This document shows positions 8,193 through 16,200 of a stretch of 64,000 bases of DNA, one piece after another. The stretch comes from Dyadobacter sp. (lineage in GTDB: Bacteria; Bacteroidota; Bacteroidia; Cytophagales; Spirosomataceae): assembly GCF_017744695.1 (NCBI RefSeq), contig NZ_JAGIAS010000001.1, positions 1,703,013 through 1,767,012 on the forward strand. Direction: 5' to 3'. A program made the position numbers and the translations under genes. The first letter of the stretch is position 1, and each line of letters begins with the position of its first letter. The notes beneath the pieces are model-generated. The model worked only from the letters and a program-made list of their open reading frames with translations. It was not told the DNA's origin and did not search any database.

Positions 8193-9677
8193 CTAGAAAT
8201 CAGAGAGCGGGCGGTTCATATAGAAATCCAGGATTTTAGTCCTGAAAACGTAATCGTATTTGGTCTGGACGAGGTTGCCGTTCGCTCTGTCGAGGTTGGC
8301 TTTCGCGATGTTATATTCCACCGAGTTGATCGCCCCCACATCGAAACGAACCTGCGCTACCCGGAAAGTCTCCTGCAATGCACGTACCTGGTTGGCGGTT
8401 GCAGAGTACCGTTTGGCCGCATTTGTCATGTCGATATATGCCTGTTCCACATTCTTGCGGATCGTCAATTGCACCTGCTGCGCCTGGTATTCGTAGGTCT
8501 TTTGCTGCAACTTGGCATTGGCTACATTGTATTTCGTCCTGAAATTATTGAAGATCGGGATCGAGAGGTTCAGGTTGATCGCCGAGTTCCGGTTAAAATC
8601 GAGCTGGTTGAAATACCGGAAGTTCTGGATAGAACCATTTGGTGCGGTAACACGCTGGATAACCGGCACTTGCTTGTTGTCCAGCATAATATAGTCCGTC
8701 GCGGAAGGGACATCGACGGTTGTATTTCCCGTTCCATCGCCCACAAACCGCTGCTTGGGTGCCGCGCTGGAATAGGCTGTATAAACACCGCCATTCAGCG
8801 TCAGCGTAGGCATTCCTGCCCCTTTTGCCAGATCAATGTTAATTTTGGACGCTTCGATCCGCATATTGGCAGCCTTCATTTGCGGCAGGTTGTTCAATGC
8901 GGTTTCATAAATCTCCTGAATAGACGCATCATAGGCCTGCATCGTCGGATCCTTAACCGGTATTTTCACCACGTTAATCACTTCGCTGCCCGGCATGTTC
9001 ATATATTGTTTCAAGCTCAGTTTCGCGCTTTCGAGGTTGTTTTGGGCATTTACCAATGAAAGTTCGTCATTGGCCAACTGCGATTTCAGGTCCAACAGGT
9101 TGCTTTCAGCGAGCGTACCTGCTTCCACGAGCTTGGTAGTGCGTTCTACCTGTAACTGCGAAGCGTCCACCTGCCGTTGCGCTACCATAATGAGCTCTTC
9201 GTTGGTCACTACCTGTAAATACGACAATGCTACATTGAGCATAATATCGTTGCGCGTCGCTTCGAGGTCTTTGGCGCTCGCCTGATAGTTGGCATTATTA
9301 AATTTGATGTTATTGCTGATTTGAAAACCGCTGAAAAGCGTCACCTGCCCGCCAAGCTGGTAGTTGTTGGAGCTAACGTTCTGCTGAACAAACTGGTTGG
9401 TAAACGGATCGATGTTACGTCCTGAACGGAAACCCTGGCTGGCGCTGAAACTGATACTGGGCCACCGCTGCCATTTCGACTGCTCGTAGGTGTTGCCATT
9501 GGTTTGCACCGTAATTTCCGATTGCTTAACCTGCGGATTGGTTTCCAGGGCAATCCGGATGCAATCTTCCAGCGAGTAAGTATTGGCCGGCTGACTCACA
9601 TTTTGCTGCGCCTGCGACACTGTCATTCCACCAAACAATGCCAAAACCAGTGCGGAATAGCGTAAAGAATGAAACAT
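8193..9677 (-). CDS. TolC-family outer membrane efflux protein
   Basis: This 494-residue protein has a signal peptide ending at SQA-Q. Two repeated outer membrane efflux protein domains follow, each a long alpha-helical coiled coil plus short beta strands. Typical phrases are YSLEDCIRIALETNPQV at the first helix, ESNLLDLKSQLAND, and the second repeat's RFDVGAINSVEYNIAKANLDRA. The trimer would form the exit duct for the adaptor encoded next. It is the first gene of a two-gene operon on this strand. Confidence 0.93.
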   Translation of the reverse strand: MFHSLRYSALVLALFGGMTVSQAQQNVSQPANTYSLEDCIRIALETNPQVKQSEITVQTNGNTYEQSKWQRWPSISFSASQGFRSGRNIDPFTNQFVQQNVSSNNYQLGGQVTLFSGFQISNNIKFNNANYQASAKDLEATRNDIMLNVALSYLQVVTNEELIMVAQRQVDASQLQVERTTKLVEAGTLAESNLLDLKSQLANDELSLVNAQNNLESAKLSLKQYMNMPGSEVINVVKIPVKDPTMQAYDASIQEIYETALNNLPQMKAANMRIEASKINIDLAKGAGMPTLTLNGGVYTAYSSAAPKQRFVGDGTGNTTVDVPSATDYIMLDNKQVPVIQRVTAPNGSIQNFRYFNQLDFNRNSAINLNLSIPIFNNFRTKYNVANAKLQQKTYEYQAQQVQLTIRKNVEQAYIDMTNAAKRYSATANQVRALQETFRVAQVRFDVGAINSVEYNIAKANLDRANGNLVQTKYDYVFRTKILDFYMNRPLSDF

Positions 9678-9794
9678 AAGCGGTTTAGAGTTAGATGATC
9701 AATATTAGTGCTTACCTCAAAATGCGACCATCCATTTGGTACGGACGGTTGCATTTCCGTGGTAAAGGGCGATTTATCCGCGATACTTTCGAAA

Positions 9795-11030
9795 TCAGTG
9801 GAAAAACAGGTAACCAAGCCAAATTCCGGCGATGACGCCTATCAAATCGGCAATGAGGCCCGCCACAATAGCATATCTCGTGTTTTTGATCCCGACAGAT
9901 CCGAAGTAAAGTGCGACAATGTACAGGGTCGTATCGGCCGATCCCTGGAAAATACACACCAGCCTTCCCACAAATGAATCGGGTCCGAATTCCTTCATGG
10001 CGTCGATCATCAATGCGCGTGCGCCGCTGCCGCTGAGGGGCTTCATGAGCGCTACCGGTAGGGCGTCGGTGAAGTCGGTATTCATCCCCGTTGAAGCAAA
10101 CGCCCATTTCAAACCGTCGATCACGTAGTCCATCGCGCCGCAACTACGAAACGCGCTGATGGCCACCAACAGACCTACCAGGTAAGGAATAACCGTGACC
10201 GAAGTCGTGAATCCGCCTTTTGCGCCCTCGATGAACGCCTCAAAAACGTTGACTTTTTTGAACATCCCCCATCCCAGGAACGCCGCTACCACAAAAAGCA
10301 GCACCGAATTACCTACCAGGATCGAAATGGCCTCGATTTGCTCTTTCGGCAAGCCCGACAAATACCACAATATCAATGCGATCATCGCTGTAACACTGCC
10401 GAGCCCCAGCATGATCGTCCGGTTAAAAAGGTTGATCTTCTGCCACGCTGCCGTAATGATCATGCTCACGACCGTAGTTATATACGTACCTACCACGCAC
10501 GGGATGAACACATCGGAGGGGCTTTCCGCACCCAGAATGGCCCGCTGGGCGATGATCGACAGCGGTATGATCTGCAAGCCCGAAGTATGCAGTACCAGGA
10601 ACATGATCTGCGCATTCGAGGCGGTGTCCTTGCTTGGGTTCAATTCCTGGAGACTTTGCATGGCTTTCAGGCCAAATGGCGTCGCGGCATTGTCAAGCCC
10701 AAGGAAATTCGCGGAGAAGTTCATGATCATCTGGCCATTAGCCGGATGGTCTTTGGGAACTTCGGGAAAGAGTTTATTAAAAAATGGCCCGATAAACCGC
10801 GCAATGACGTGGACAATCCCCGCCTTTTCCCCCACATTAAGAATCCCCAAAAAGAATGTCATCACACCCGTGAGCGGCAATGCAATATCCATCACCGCCG
10901 TTTCCGCCATTGTGAGCATTCCTTCTGTAATGGCTTTGAAAGTCTGAACATCGCCCGTGAAAACAAATTGCAAAAGCGCGATCACGAAAGCGATGACGAA
11001 AAAAGCTACGAAAATGTAATTTAAAGCCAT
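9795..11030 (-). CDS. Nucleoside recognition domain membrane protein, SpmA-SpmB fusion
   Basis: This 411-residue polytopic membrane protein has about ten hydrophobic helices. The N-terminal half resembles SpmA, with MNFSANFLGLDNAATPFGLKAM. The C-terminal half resembles SpmB, with FTTSVTVIPYLVGLLVAI and GSADTTLYIVALYFGSVGI. Both halves carry Gate (nucleoside recognition) domains. In spore formers the two are separate proteins tied to spore core dehydration. In non-sporulating Bacteroidota the fused form is common and its substrate is unknown. The gene stands alone, with 117 bp free downstream. Confidence 0.88.
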   Translation of the reverse strand: MALNYIFVAFFVIAFVIALLQFVFTGDVQTFKAITEGMLTMAETAVMDIALPLTGVMTFFLGILNVGEKAGIVHVIARFIGPFFNKLFPEVPKDHPANGQMIMNFSANFLGLDNAATPFGLKAMQSLQELNPSKDTASNAQIMFLVLHTSGLQIIPLSIIAQRAILGAESPSDVFIPCVVGTYITTVVSMIITAAWQKINLFNRTIMLGLGSVTAMIALILWYLSGLPKEQIEAISILVGNSVLLFVVAAFLGWGMFKKVNVFEAFIEGAKGGFTTSVTVIPYLVGLLVAISAFRSCGAMDYVIDGLKWAFASTGMNTDFTDALPVALMKPLSGSGARALMIDAMKEFGPDSFVGRLVCIFQGSADTTLYIVALYFGSVGIKNTRYAIVAGLIADLIGVIAGIWLGYLFFH

Positions 11031-11165
11031 ATCGGGTCAGGGGTGCAAAAGGCAGGATTAGTAATGATTTGTTTATAATGCATTGAGTAAAATATTTCTT
11101 TTAATGCAAATAACAAAGGTATATTGCAAACAGGTAGACCTATCAACAAACCTCAACGATTTTCC

Positions 11166-11645
11166 ATGAAGCATTACAGCTTTTTACTCCTTTTGGCACT
11201 ATTGTGCTGCAACAAACCCAAAAACAATGGCGAAAACACCGCTGCCAACAACGGTGAACCCACTAAAGCCATCAACGACACCATCCCGCTCACCCGCGAA
11301 AAAGTAGAAAACAGCCCGGTGGCGAGTTACAGTGAGAAGGTCAAAGACGAGCTGAACGACTGGCGCCTCGCGGTGGATATTTACGAAACAAAAGAGACCT
11401 TCAAATTTCTGATGAAGATCGAATACATGGTGCAGGAAGCGGAAGATACGCTCACCATCCCCAATTTCGGCATCATGCCTAAAGTAGAAATTCGCAAAGG
11501 TCCTCAAAAGGAATCCTGCATCGTCGGATTTTTGGATAAGCAAGGGGAATTTAAGGAGTATAAGCTGATTGCTTTGAAAGACAAGCAGTTGAAGATTTCA
11601 ACTTTGAAGTACTACGCGAGGGCGCGATATAAGGTGAGTAAGTGA
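11166..11645 (+). CDS. Hypothetical exported protein, probable lipoprotein
   Basis: This is a 159-residue protein if started at ATG 11166, which opens a good signal sequence (MKHYSFLLLLALLCC). A start at 11124 would add 14 polar residues before it and is less likely. A low-complexity Asn/Gly/Thr linker follows, then a small mixed domain with DWRLAVDIYETKETFKFLMKIEY. I do not recognise a family. It is a single gene divergent from the SpmA-SpmB fusion and convergent with the C10 protease gene. Confidence 0.6.
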   Translation: MKHYSFLLLLALLCCNKPKNNGENTAANNGEPTKAINDTIPLTREKVENSPVASYSEKVKDELNDWRLAVDIYETKETFKFLMKIEYMVQEAEDTLTIPNFGIMPKVEIRKGPQKESCIVGFLDKQGEFKEYKLIALKDKQLKISTLKYYARARYKVSK

Positions 11646-11651
11646 GTTTAG

Positions 11652-11679
11652 GGAAGCCGGGCGCATTGCCCGGGCTTCC
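11652..11679. terminator. GC-rich hairpin between convergent genes
   Basis: GGAAGCC-GGGC (11652-11662) pairs with GCCC-G-GGCTTCC (11668-11679), with one bulged G. It lies between the convergent ends at 11645 and 11690. There is no T-run, so intrinsic termination is uncertain. Confidence 0.4.
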
Positions 11680-11689
11680 GATCTGGATA

Positions 11690-13024
11690 TCAATTTGGTG
11701 TTATTATGTATGCCTTCATATTGGCGCTGTTGTAAAGAATGCCATCTCCTACAATGTTATCATAGGTAAACCAGGTATTATTTTGCTGGCCACCTCCCCA
11801 ACCCCAATTCATTTGATAATAGTAGCTGGTATACTCATAGCAATATCCGTTCTGATCCTGAAAAATTGCATGCAAATCCTGGACGCCATCGATTACCCAG
11901 ACATGCATATTTTTCAGGCAAACGCTGCAACTCGATCCGTAAACAATGACTGGTCGCTGAGCCAGCAATTGATTTTTAATTGTTGTTTGATTTGCCGGAT
12001 TAAAGAAATCCAGATCATAGGACATGAAGCCACGCGCCGCAAAGAAATCATCGGTCTTTCCAGGCTCCATCCATGTCTGGCAACCAGAACCCGACATTGG
12101 TATACCCAAAGCTGGTACAACCGTGTTGTATGTGGCGCCGGTAGCTTTGCCTATGTCTCGAAGCAGGTGTGATAAGTTTCCATTGCCCGTGTTATCCACA
12201 GGTGCGCAGTCACCAGAGTGCGTTAAAGGCATTCCGTTAAACATGGCCTCCGTATAGTTGGTACCTTCAATGGACACAGCCCGGTGATGGTATCGTAGAA
12301 CTTCTCCTATCGCTAGCGGCCCGCATCCAACTGGTGCTTTGCTGCATGGGAATGTACCTGATTTCGTACAATTGGGAACTGCAATCCCGTTCGGGCAATG
12401 CGCATTGTAACCCTTCCCCTGCCCCCATTGAGCTACATTATGTGTCAAATGTGAAATCGTTACGTTAGCTGGAATCGGGTGTGTCACGAAATACTCACAA
12501 CTTGCCTCTGGTGTCCAGACCGGCTGATCGGTTGTCTTGAAACCCGGCCCCTGGCCGACTTCAAACTGCCTCCATTCATTGACGACATCGATGTTTGCCT
12601 CCGGTTTAGTTCGAATACCTGCTGCATGTTCGGCGATAAAATCCTTCCACAACTGAATTCCCGGATTGTCGGTTTCCAGATTAAAGATTCCGGCGTCCGA
12701 AAATGCTAGTACAGGTTTCATACGCTTGTCGGCCGAAAGAAGTAGATGCCCCTTATCATCTTTAAAATTGATGACGTAAAAAATTGCCATTCCTGCACGA
12801 TCAGTAAAAGTTGCTATGTCGCCTACTTCCTTACTGCTTGTCTCTGTGGTTCTCCTGTTTCGCTGCAAAGTTTCAACCAATGCCAGCGCTTCACTTTTAC
12901 TAACAAAGAATTTCTTCTGCAGGAAACTTTGTGACTCGTTTGGCACATCCTTTTCTCTGTCGCAAGCCAGAAAGGCCAAAACCAGCGTAACAATCAATGC
13001 TACTTTCTTAAAACCTATTCTCAT
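11690..13024 (-). CDS. C10 family (streptopain/SpeB-like) cysteine protease lipoprotein
   Basis: This is a 444-residue lipoprotein if started at ATG 13024 (lipobox FLAC, Cys21). The segment from about residue 35 to 140 resembles the Spi/streptopain propeptide domain. The peptidase domain starts near 195 with WGQ (Gln202, oxyanion). The nucleophile is Cys234 in VGCGPLA, the general base His374 in MHVWVIDG, and NWGWGG at 406-411 closes the site. The family includes SpeB of Streptococcus and Bacteroides bfp proteases, made as zymogens. The longer frame to 13093 lacks a signal sequence. Its upstream region holds one copy of the 83-bp repeat. Confidence 0.88.
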   Translation of the reverse strand: MRIGFKKVALIVTLVLAFLACDREKDVPNESQSFLQKKFFVSKSEALALVETLQRNRRTTETSSKEVGDIATFTDRAGMAIFYVINFKDDKGHLLLSADKRMKPVLAFSDAGIFNLETDNPGIQLWKDFIAEHAAGIRTKPEANIDVVNEWRQFEVGQGPGFKTTDQPVWTPEASCEYFVTHPIPANVTISHLTHNVAQWGQGKGYNAHCPNGIAVPNCTKSGTFPCSKAPVGCGPLAIGEVLRYHHRAVSIEGTNYTEAMFNGMPLTHSGDCAPVDNTGNGNLSHLLRDIGKATGATYNTVVPALGIPMSGSGCQTWMEPGKTDDFFAARGFMSYDLDFFNPANQTTIKNQLLAQRPVIVYGSSCSVCLKNMHVWVIDGVQDLHAIFQDQNGYCYEYTSYYYQMNWGWGGGQQNNTWFTYDNIVGDGILYNSANMKAYIITPN

Positions 13025-13059
13025 AATAGTGCGCTTTATGGTTAGAAATTTATCTATAC

Positions 13060-13142
13060 TTTTTTGTACAAATAAAGGGAGTTCAAACCACACCGATTCT
13101 GGGATAAAACAGGATCGGACCTACAAAAAGGAAGGAAATTCA
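13060..13142 (-). repeat. 83-bp direct repeat, copy 1, upstream of the C10 protease gene
   Basis: By hand alignment this segment is ungapped against 14483-14565, with about 13 differences in 83 positions. Read on the minus strand it contains TTTATTTG, close to the Bacteroidota -7 element, about 40 bp before the start codon at 13024. It therefore probably carries the promoter and leader of the protease gene. It ends at the same base as copy 2, which there coincides with the stop codon of the Crp/Fnr gene. Confidence 0.75.
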
Positions 13143-13206
13143 AGATATTATTGGCGCGCGGTATAAGGTAAGGAACGGAGAGTTATAGCACTCGATAAGC
13201 GCTATT

Positions 13207-14472
13207 CTATTCTAAAACGAGGCGCACATTTTCCGAAGAGCCGTCGCGGCTGATGAGCATTAAATAGTAAGTCCCTCTCGGTAAATCGCTGACTGGTATT
13301 GTGATGGTTCTGTCTTGTTCAAAAGCGGCTGTTGCATATTTTCTGTTGCCTGAAGGGTTTAATCTGCGCCGAATTCGTATTGCCGGGCGAATTCGCTGTA
13401 ATACCGCCCGTAGCCACCCAGTTATAGCTTGTCGCATTGCTTGCAGTAGCGGTAATTGTTTTAGGGTTACAGAGCAAAAAATCAGGCGAATTGATGACAG
13501 GTTTAGACGGCACCGGTCTGGTTATCGTCAACTGCGATGACGTTGTCAGACCAGGCACATCACTTCTCGAAGTCGTAACTTTGATAACACCGCCTGAACC
13601 GGCATTCGGTGTAAGCGTAACGATATTCCCGCTTCCCGAAAGCGTCCAACCCGGAGGATAAATCCAAACGTAATTAGTTGCATTCGTCACCGGATCTACC
13701 GCGACATTGATCGGCGCAGTCCCGCAATTGATCTGGTAACTTCCGTTCTGCGCAACACCGTTGATTTTGATATTGCCAGGCGTGCCGAGGTAGCGGATGG
13801 GGATGGTTTTGGTTTGCGTTAGTCCTATGGGGCATTGTGAGCATTCGGCAATACCAGCATTTGGCTTGTCAGACGTCACTTTGACTGTTCCATTACCGTT
13901 GGCGTTGTTCCACACGACCTTGATTTGTATTTGGGAGTTCGCTTCAAGTACAGTGGGAGTTGCCGGAAGAGCTCCGATGAATGGCCCCAGGCTCAGATCA
14001 ACAATTGTCGTTCAGGTCTCCGGAGACGAATATTGGTAGTTATTATTCCAATAAAGCCAGGCGTCCACTCCGTAGAGCAGTTGACCTAATTTGAGATTTC
14101 GTCTGAACTCATAACCAAAGGACGTAACGATGTTAAAAACTCGTCGGTGGAGCCAGAATTCCGCATCGGCGGGCAAAATCCCGCTCGAATCAGCGCCTCT
14201 GGCATCTTTTTCACTTAACCATGAAATGTCCCCAATTGACCACCGAAAAGCCCCTCTCTTATTAGGGGCATATCTTAGCGTGAAAAACGGGTTCATGCCC
14301 GAGGCGCCCTTGAGCCGATACGCGTCCAAACTGATATCCCACTTATAACTCGTACTGGAATGATTCTTAGTCATTCCTTCCGGAGGCTTCTTTTGCTCCT
14401 GACAATAAGCACTTTGCATTGAAACAAGCAGCCCGAAAAGGGCCAGGACAAGTAGATAACATGTTTTTTCAT
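13207..14472 (-). pseudogene. Composite pseudogene: outer-membrane protein N-terminus joined to a PKD-like/T9SS-sorted surface protein C-terminus
   Basis: The start is at ATG 14472. A run of six A just after it puts the signal peptide (CYLLVLALFGLLVSMQSAYCQ) out of frame; seven A would restore it. That frame runs on to a TGA at 14012-14014 (first part: FFTLRYAPNKRG and FGYEFRRNLKLGQLLYG, beta-barrel-like). Immediately after the stop the same frame continues into a different protein type: PKD-like repeats (INCGTAPINVAVDPVTNATNY). A second shift near 13345-13355 leads into the end of a T9SS type A sorting domain (TIPVSDLPRGTYYLMLIS) ending at 13207. At least three lesions show it is dead. Confidence 0.7.
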
Positions 14473-14482
14473 ATTATTTATG

Positions 14483-14565
14483 TTTTTTGTACAAATAAAA
14501 TGAGAACCCACCACACCAATTCTGGGAAAAGGAAGGTTCTGACCTACAAAAAGGAAGGAAATTCA
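14483..14565 (-). repeat. 83-bp direct repeat, copy 2, upstream of the composite pseudogene
   Basis: This is the second copy of the segment at 13060-13142, in the same orientation and at a similar distance (about 11 bp) from an ATG start. Its far end coincides with the TGA stop of the Crp/Fnr gene at 14563-14565. The TTTATTTG promoter-like element and the AAAAAGGAAGGAAATTCA end are identical in both copies. Confidence 0.75.
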
Positions 14566-15144
14566 GCGCCTCGCCCGGAGCTTGCTGACGTAGTTTTCGG
14601 AGATGCCGAGGTAAGATGCAATGTACTTCTGGGGCACGCGATTGAAGAGTTCGCGGGAGCGCGTCCGGAATGATTCCAGCTTCTCTGGTGCGGAAAGCGT
14701 GCGCATGTCGCGAAGCAGATCTTGGTGTTTCAGCAACAGGCGCTCGGCGATGATGCGGCCGATGCAGCAGGCCTGGGGATGGTTCATATAAAGCTCATAG
14801 AGGTCAGCCCTGGTAATGTAAATGAGTACGGAGGGTTCCAGCGTCTCGATGTATTCGCGGGAAGGGAGCTGCTTTACGAAACTGTCGGTGGCGTGGAAGA
14901 AATCGCCCTCGCTGGCAAACCAGTCGGTAACGTCGCGGAAATTGCCCTGTCCTTCGGCTGCGAAATGGTAGCCACGCACAAGGCCGGATTGCAGGTACGA
15001 GAGTTTATCACATGTTTCACCGTCCGAGAGCAGTACCCGTCCTTTCGGAACTTTCACAATTTTAAGTTTTTGCTGAAACAGGACCCTTGTTTGGTCTTCG
15101 ACAGGCAGGATCTCACTCAGGGAGGATATGAACTCGTAATACAT
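14563..15144 (-). CDS. Crp/Fnr family transcriptional regulator
   Basis: This 193-residue cytoplasmic regulator has an N-terminal cyclic-nucleotide-binding-like beta-roll (residues 20-120; KGRVLLSDGETCDKLSYLQSGLVRGYH) and a C-terminal winged helix. The recognition region is YIASYLGISENYVSKLRARR at the very end. The Arg/Ser pair that binds cAMP in true CRP is not evident. Bacteroidota have many such small Crp paralogues of unknown ligand. It is upstream of the pseudogene on the same strand. A perfect 16-bp palindrome lies 28 bp before its start and may be its own operator. Confidence 0.88.
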   Translation of the reverse strand: MYYEFISSLSEILPVEDQTRVLFQQKLKIVKVPKGRVLLSDGETCDKLSYLQSGLVRGYHFAAEGQGNFRDVTDWFASEGDFFHATDSFVKQLPSREYIETLEPSVLIYITRADLYELYMNHPQACCIGRIIAERLLLKHQDLLRDMRTLSAPEKLESFRTRSRELFNRVPQKYIASYLGISENYVSKLRARR

Positions 15145-15172
15145 ATGATATAGTGTGTTGATATAATCGCAA

Positions 15173-15188
15173 GTTGAAAATTTTCAAC
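15173..15188. promoter_or_regulatory. Perfect 16-bp palindrome, candidate operator of the Crp/Fnr gene
   Basis: GTTGAAAATTTTCAAC is a perfect palindrome 28 bp upstream of the start codon at 15144. Crp/Fnr dimers bind two-fold symmetric sites, so autoregulation is plausible. This is an inference from position and symmetry only. Confidence 0.35.
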
Positions 15189-15215
15189 CACATTTCTATA
15201 CTACAAACAAGGCAC

Positions 15216-15245
15216 AAAAAAAGCCCGGTTGCCCGGGCCTTTTCT
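15216..15245 (-). terminator. Terminator after the sugar isomerase-like gene
   Basis: GCCCGG (15223-15228) pairs with CCGGGC (15233-15238) around a 4-nt loop. An A-run on one side and a CTTTTC stretch on the other flank it. It ends the minus-strand operon whose last stop is at 15265. Confidence 0.7.
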
Positions 15246-15264
15246 GCATTTGTAAGAAGTGTAA

Positions 15265-16194
15265 TTACGCATTAAATACCAAGTCCATCTTCTCACGGAT
15301 AGTCAATAAACGTTTGCGATCGCCGCCGGAAACTTCCGCGGAAGCCCAGCCCGAGTAGCCAACCTTCTGCAATGCCTTGTTCACTTCGGCCCAGTTGCAA
15401 TCGCCTTCCATAAACTCCACATCGAATCCTTTCCAGAGGCCCAGGTCGTTTTGTTTTTTAAAACTGTATTCCTTCAAGTCCAGTTTGAGAATGCGCTTAT
15501 TCAATGCTTCTATCCACGAAACAGGCCAGCTGTAACGCAGCACATTACCTACATCGAAATACCAGCCTACCATCGGGTGTTTGAATTCATCCACATAACG
15601 GGCTGCTTCCAGCGGACTGAGCAAAAACTGGTTCCAAACGTTTTCGAACGCGATTTTGACACCTGTTTTTTCACACACGGGCAACAACTTCCGGATCTCC
15701 GCCTGCGAGCGCTCGTATGCTTCCGCGTAGGTCACATTCGCATTCACGACGCCCGGTACTACAAGAACAGTCGTTCCGCCGTATTGCTTGGTGTCGTACA
15801 ATGCTTTTTCAATGGATTTAACGCATTCTTCGCGCTTTTTGGGATCCGGATCGGACAACGGAAGCTTCCAGTGCATGGAGTTCACGGTTCCCGGCAGTTC
15901 CAGGCCCGTCTTGTCGCGGGCGGCCAGTACTTCCTTCATATCCAGCTTGTCGGGCGAATCGAGTTCGACGCCGTCGTAGCCAAGGTCTTTCAGGAGTTTG
16001 AATTTGTCCATGATCGACAAATCCTCTTTCACCATGCCCCATTTAAGGCTTTTCTTTACCATCGGACGTGCCGCCGGCGATCCGGCGGCAGCAGACATAG
16101 CAGCAGTTGCTTCGGTGCCAGCCAGCACCGAAGAGCCCACCGCCACGGCAGATGCTGCCATGGCGGTGTTTTTCAAGAAATCTCTTCTTTGCAT
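15265..16194 (-). CDS. Exported sugar phosphate isomerase/epimerase-like TIM-barrel protein
   Basis: This 309-residue protein begins with a Tat-type signal (RRDFLKNTAMAASAVAVG). The mature part is a xylose-isomerase-like TIM barrel: YDGVELDSP, NSMHWKLPLSD, VKIAFENVWNQF (metal Glu), GWYFDVGNVL (metal Asp) and a C-terminal WASAEVSGGD (metal Glu). Such proteins isomerise or epimerise sugars, or act on oxidised sugars, with a divalent metal. It starts 6 bp after the stop of an exported Gfo/Idh/MocA oxidoreductase, so the two form an operon and probably act in sequence on an imported carbohydrate. Confidence 0.88.
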   Translation of the reverse strand: MQRRDFLKNTAMAASAVAVGSSVLAGTEATAAMSAAAGSPAARPMVKKSLKWGMVKEDLSIMDKFKLLKDLGYDGVELDSPDKLDMKEVLAARDKTGLELPGTVNSMHWKLPLSDPDPKKREECVKSIEKALYDTKQYGGTTVLVVPGVVNANVTYAEAYERSQAEIRKLLPVCEKTGVKIAFENVWNQFLLSPLEAARYVDEFKHPMVGWYFDVGNVLRYSWPVSWIEALNKRILKLDLKEYSFKKQNDLGLWKGFDVEFMEGDCNWAEVNKALQKVGYSGWASAEVSGGDRKRLLTIREKMDLVFNA

Positions 16195-16200
16195 AAGGTA

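Noticed and set aside
8136..9059. A 307-codon open frame on the plus strand opposite the TolC gene
   Set aside because: It mirrors codon bias of the TolC gene; the composition is Arg/His/Cys-rich and has no homology I can see.
13150..13195. A short stretch reading GARYKVRNGEL that resembles the end (ARYKVSK) of the lipoprotein encoded at 11166-11645
   Set aside because: Only about five residues match and no further similarity extends upstream, so it may be chance.
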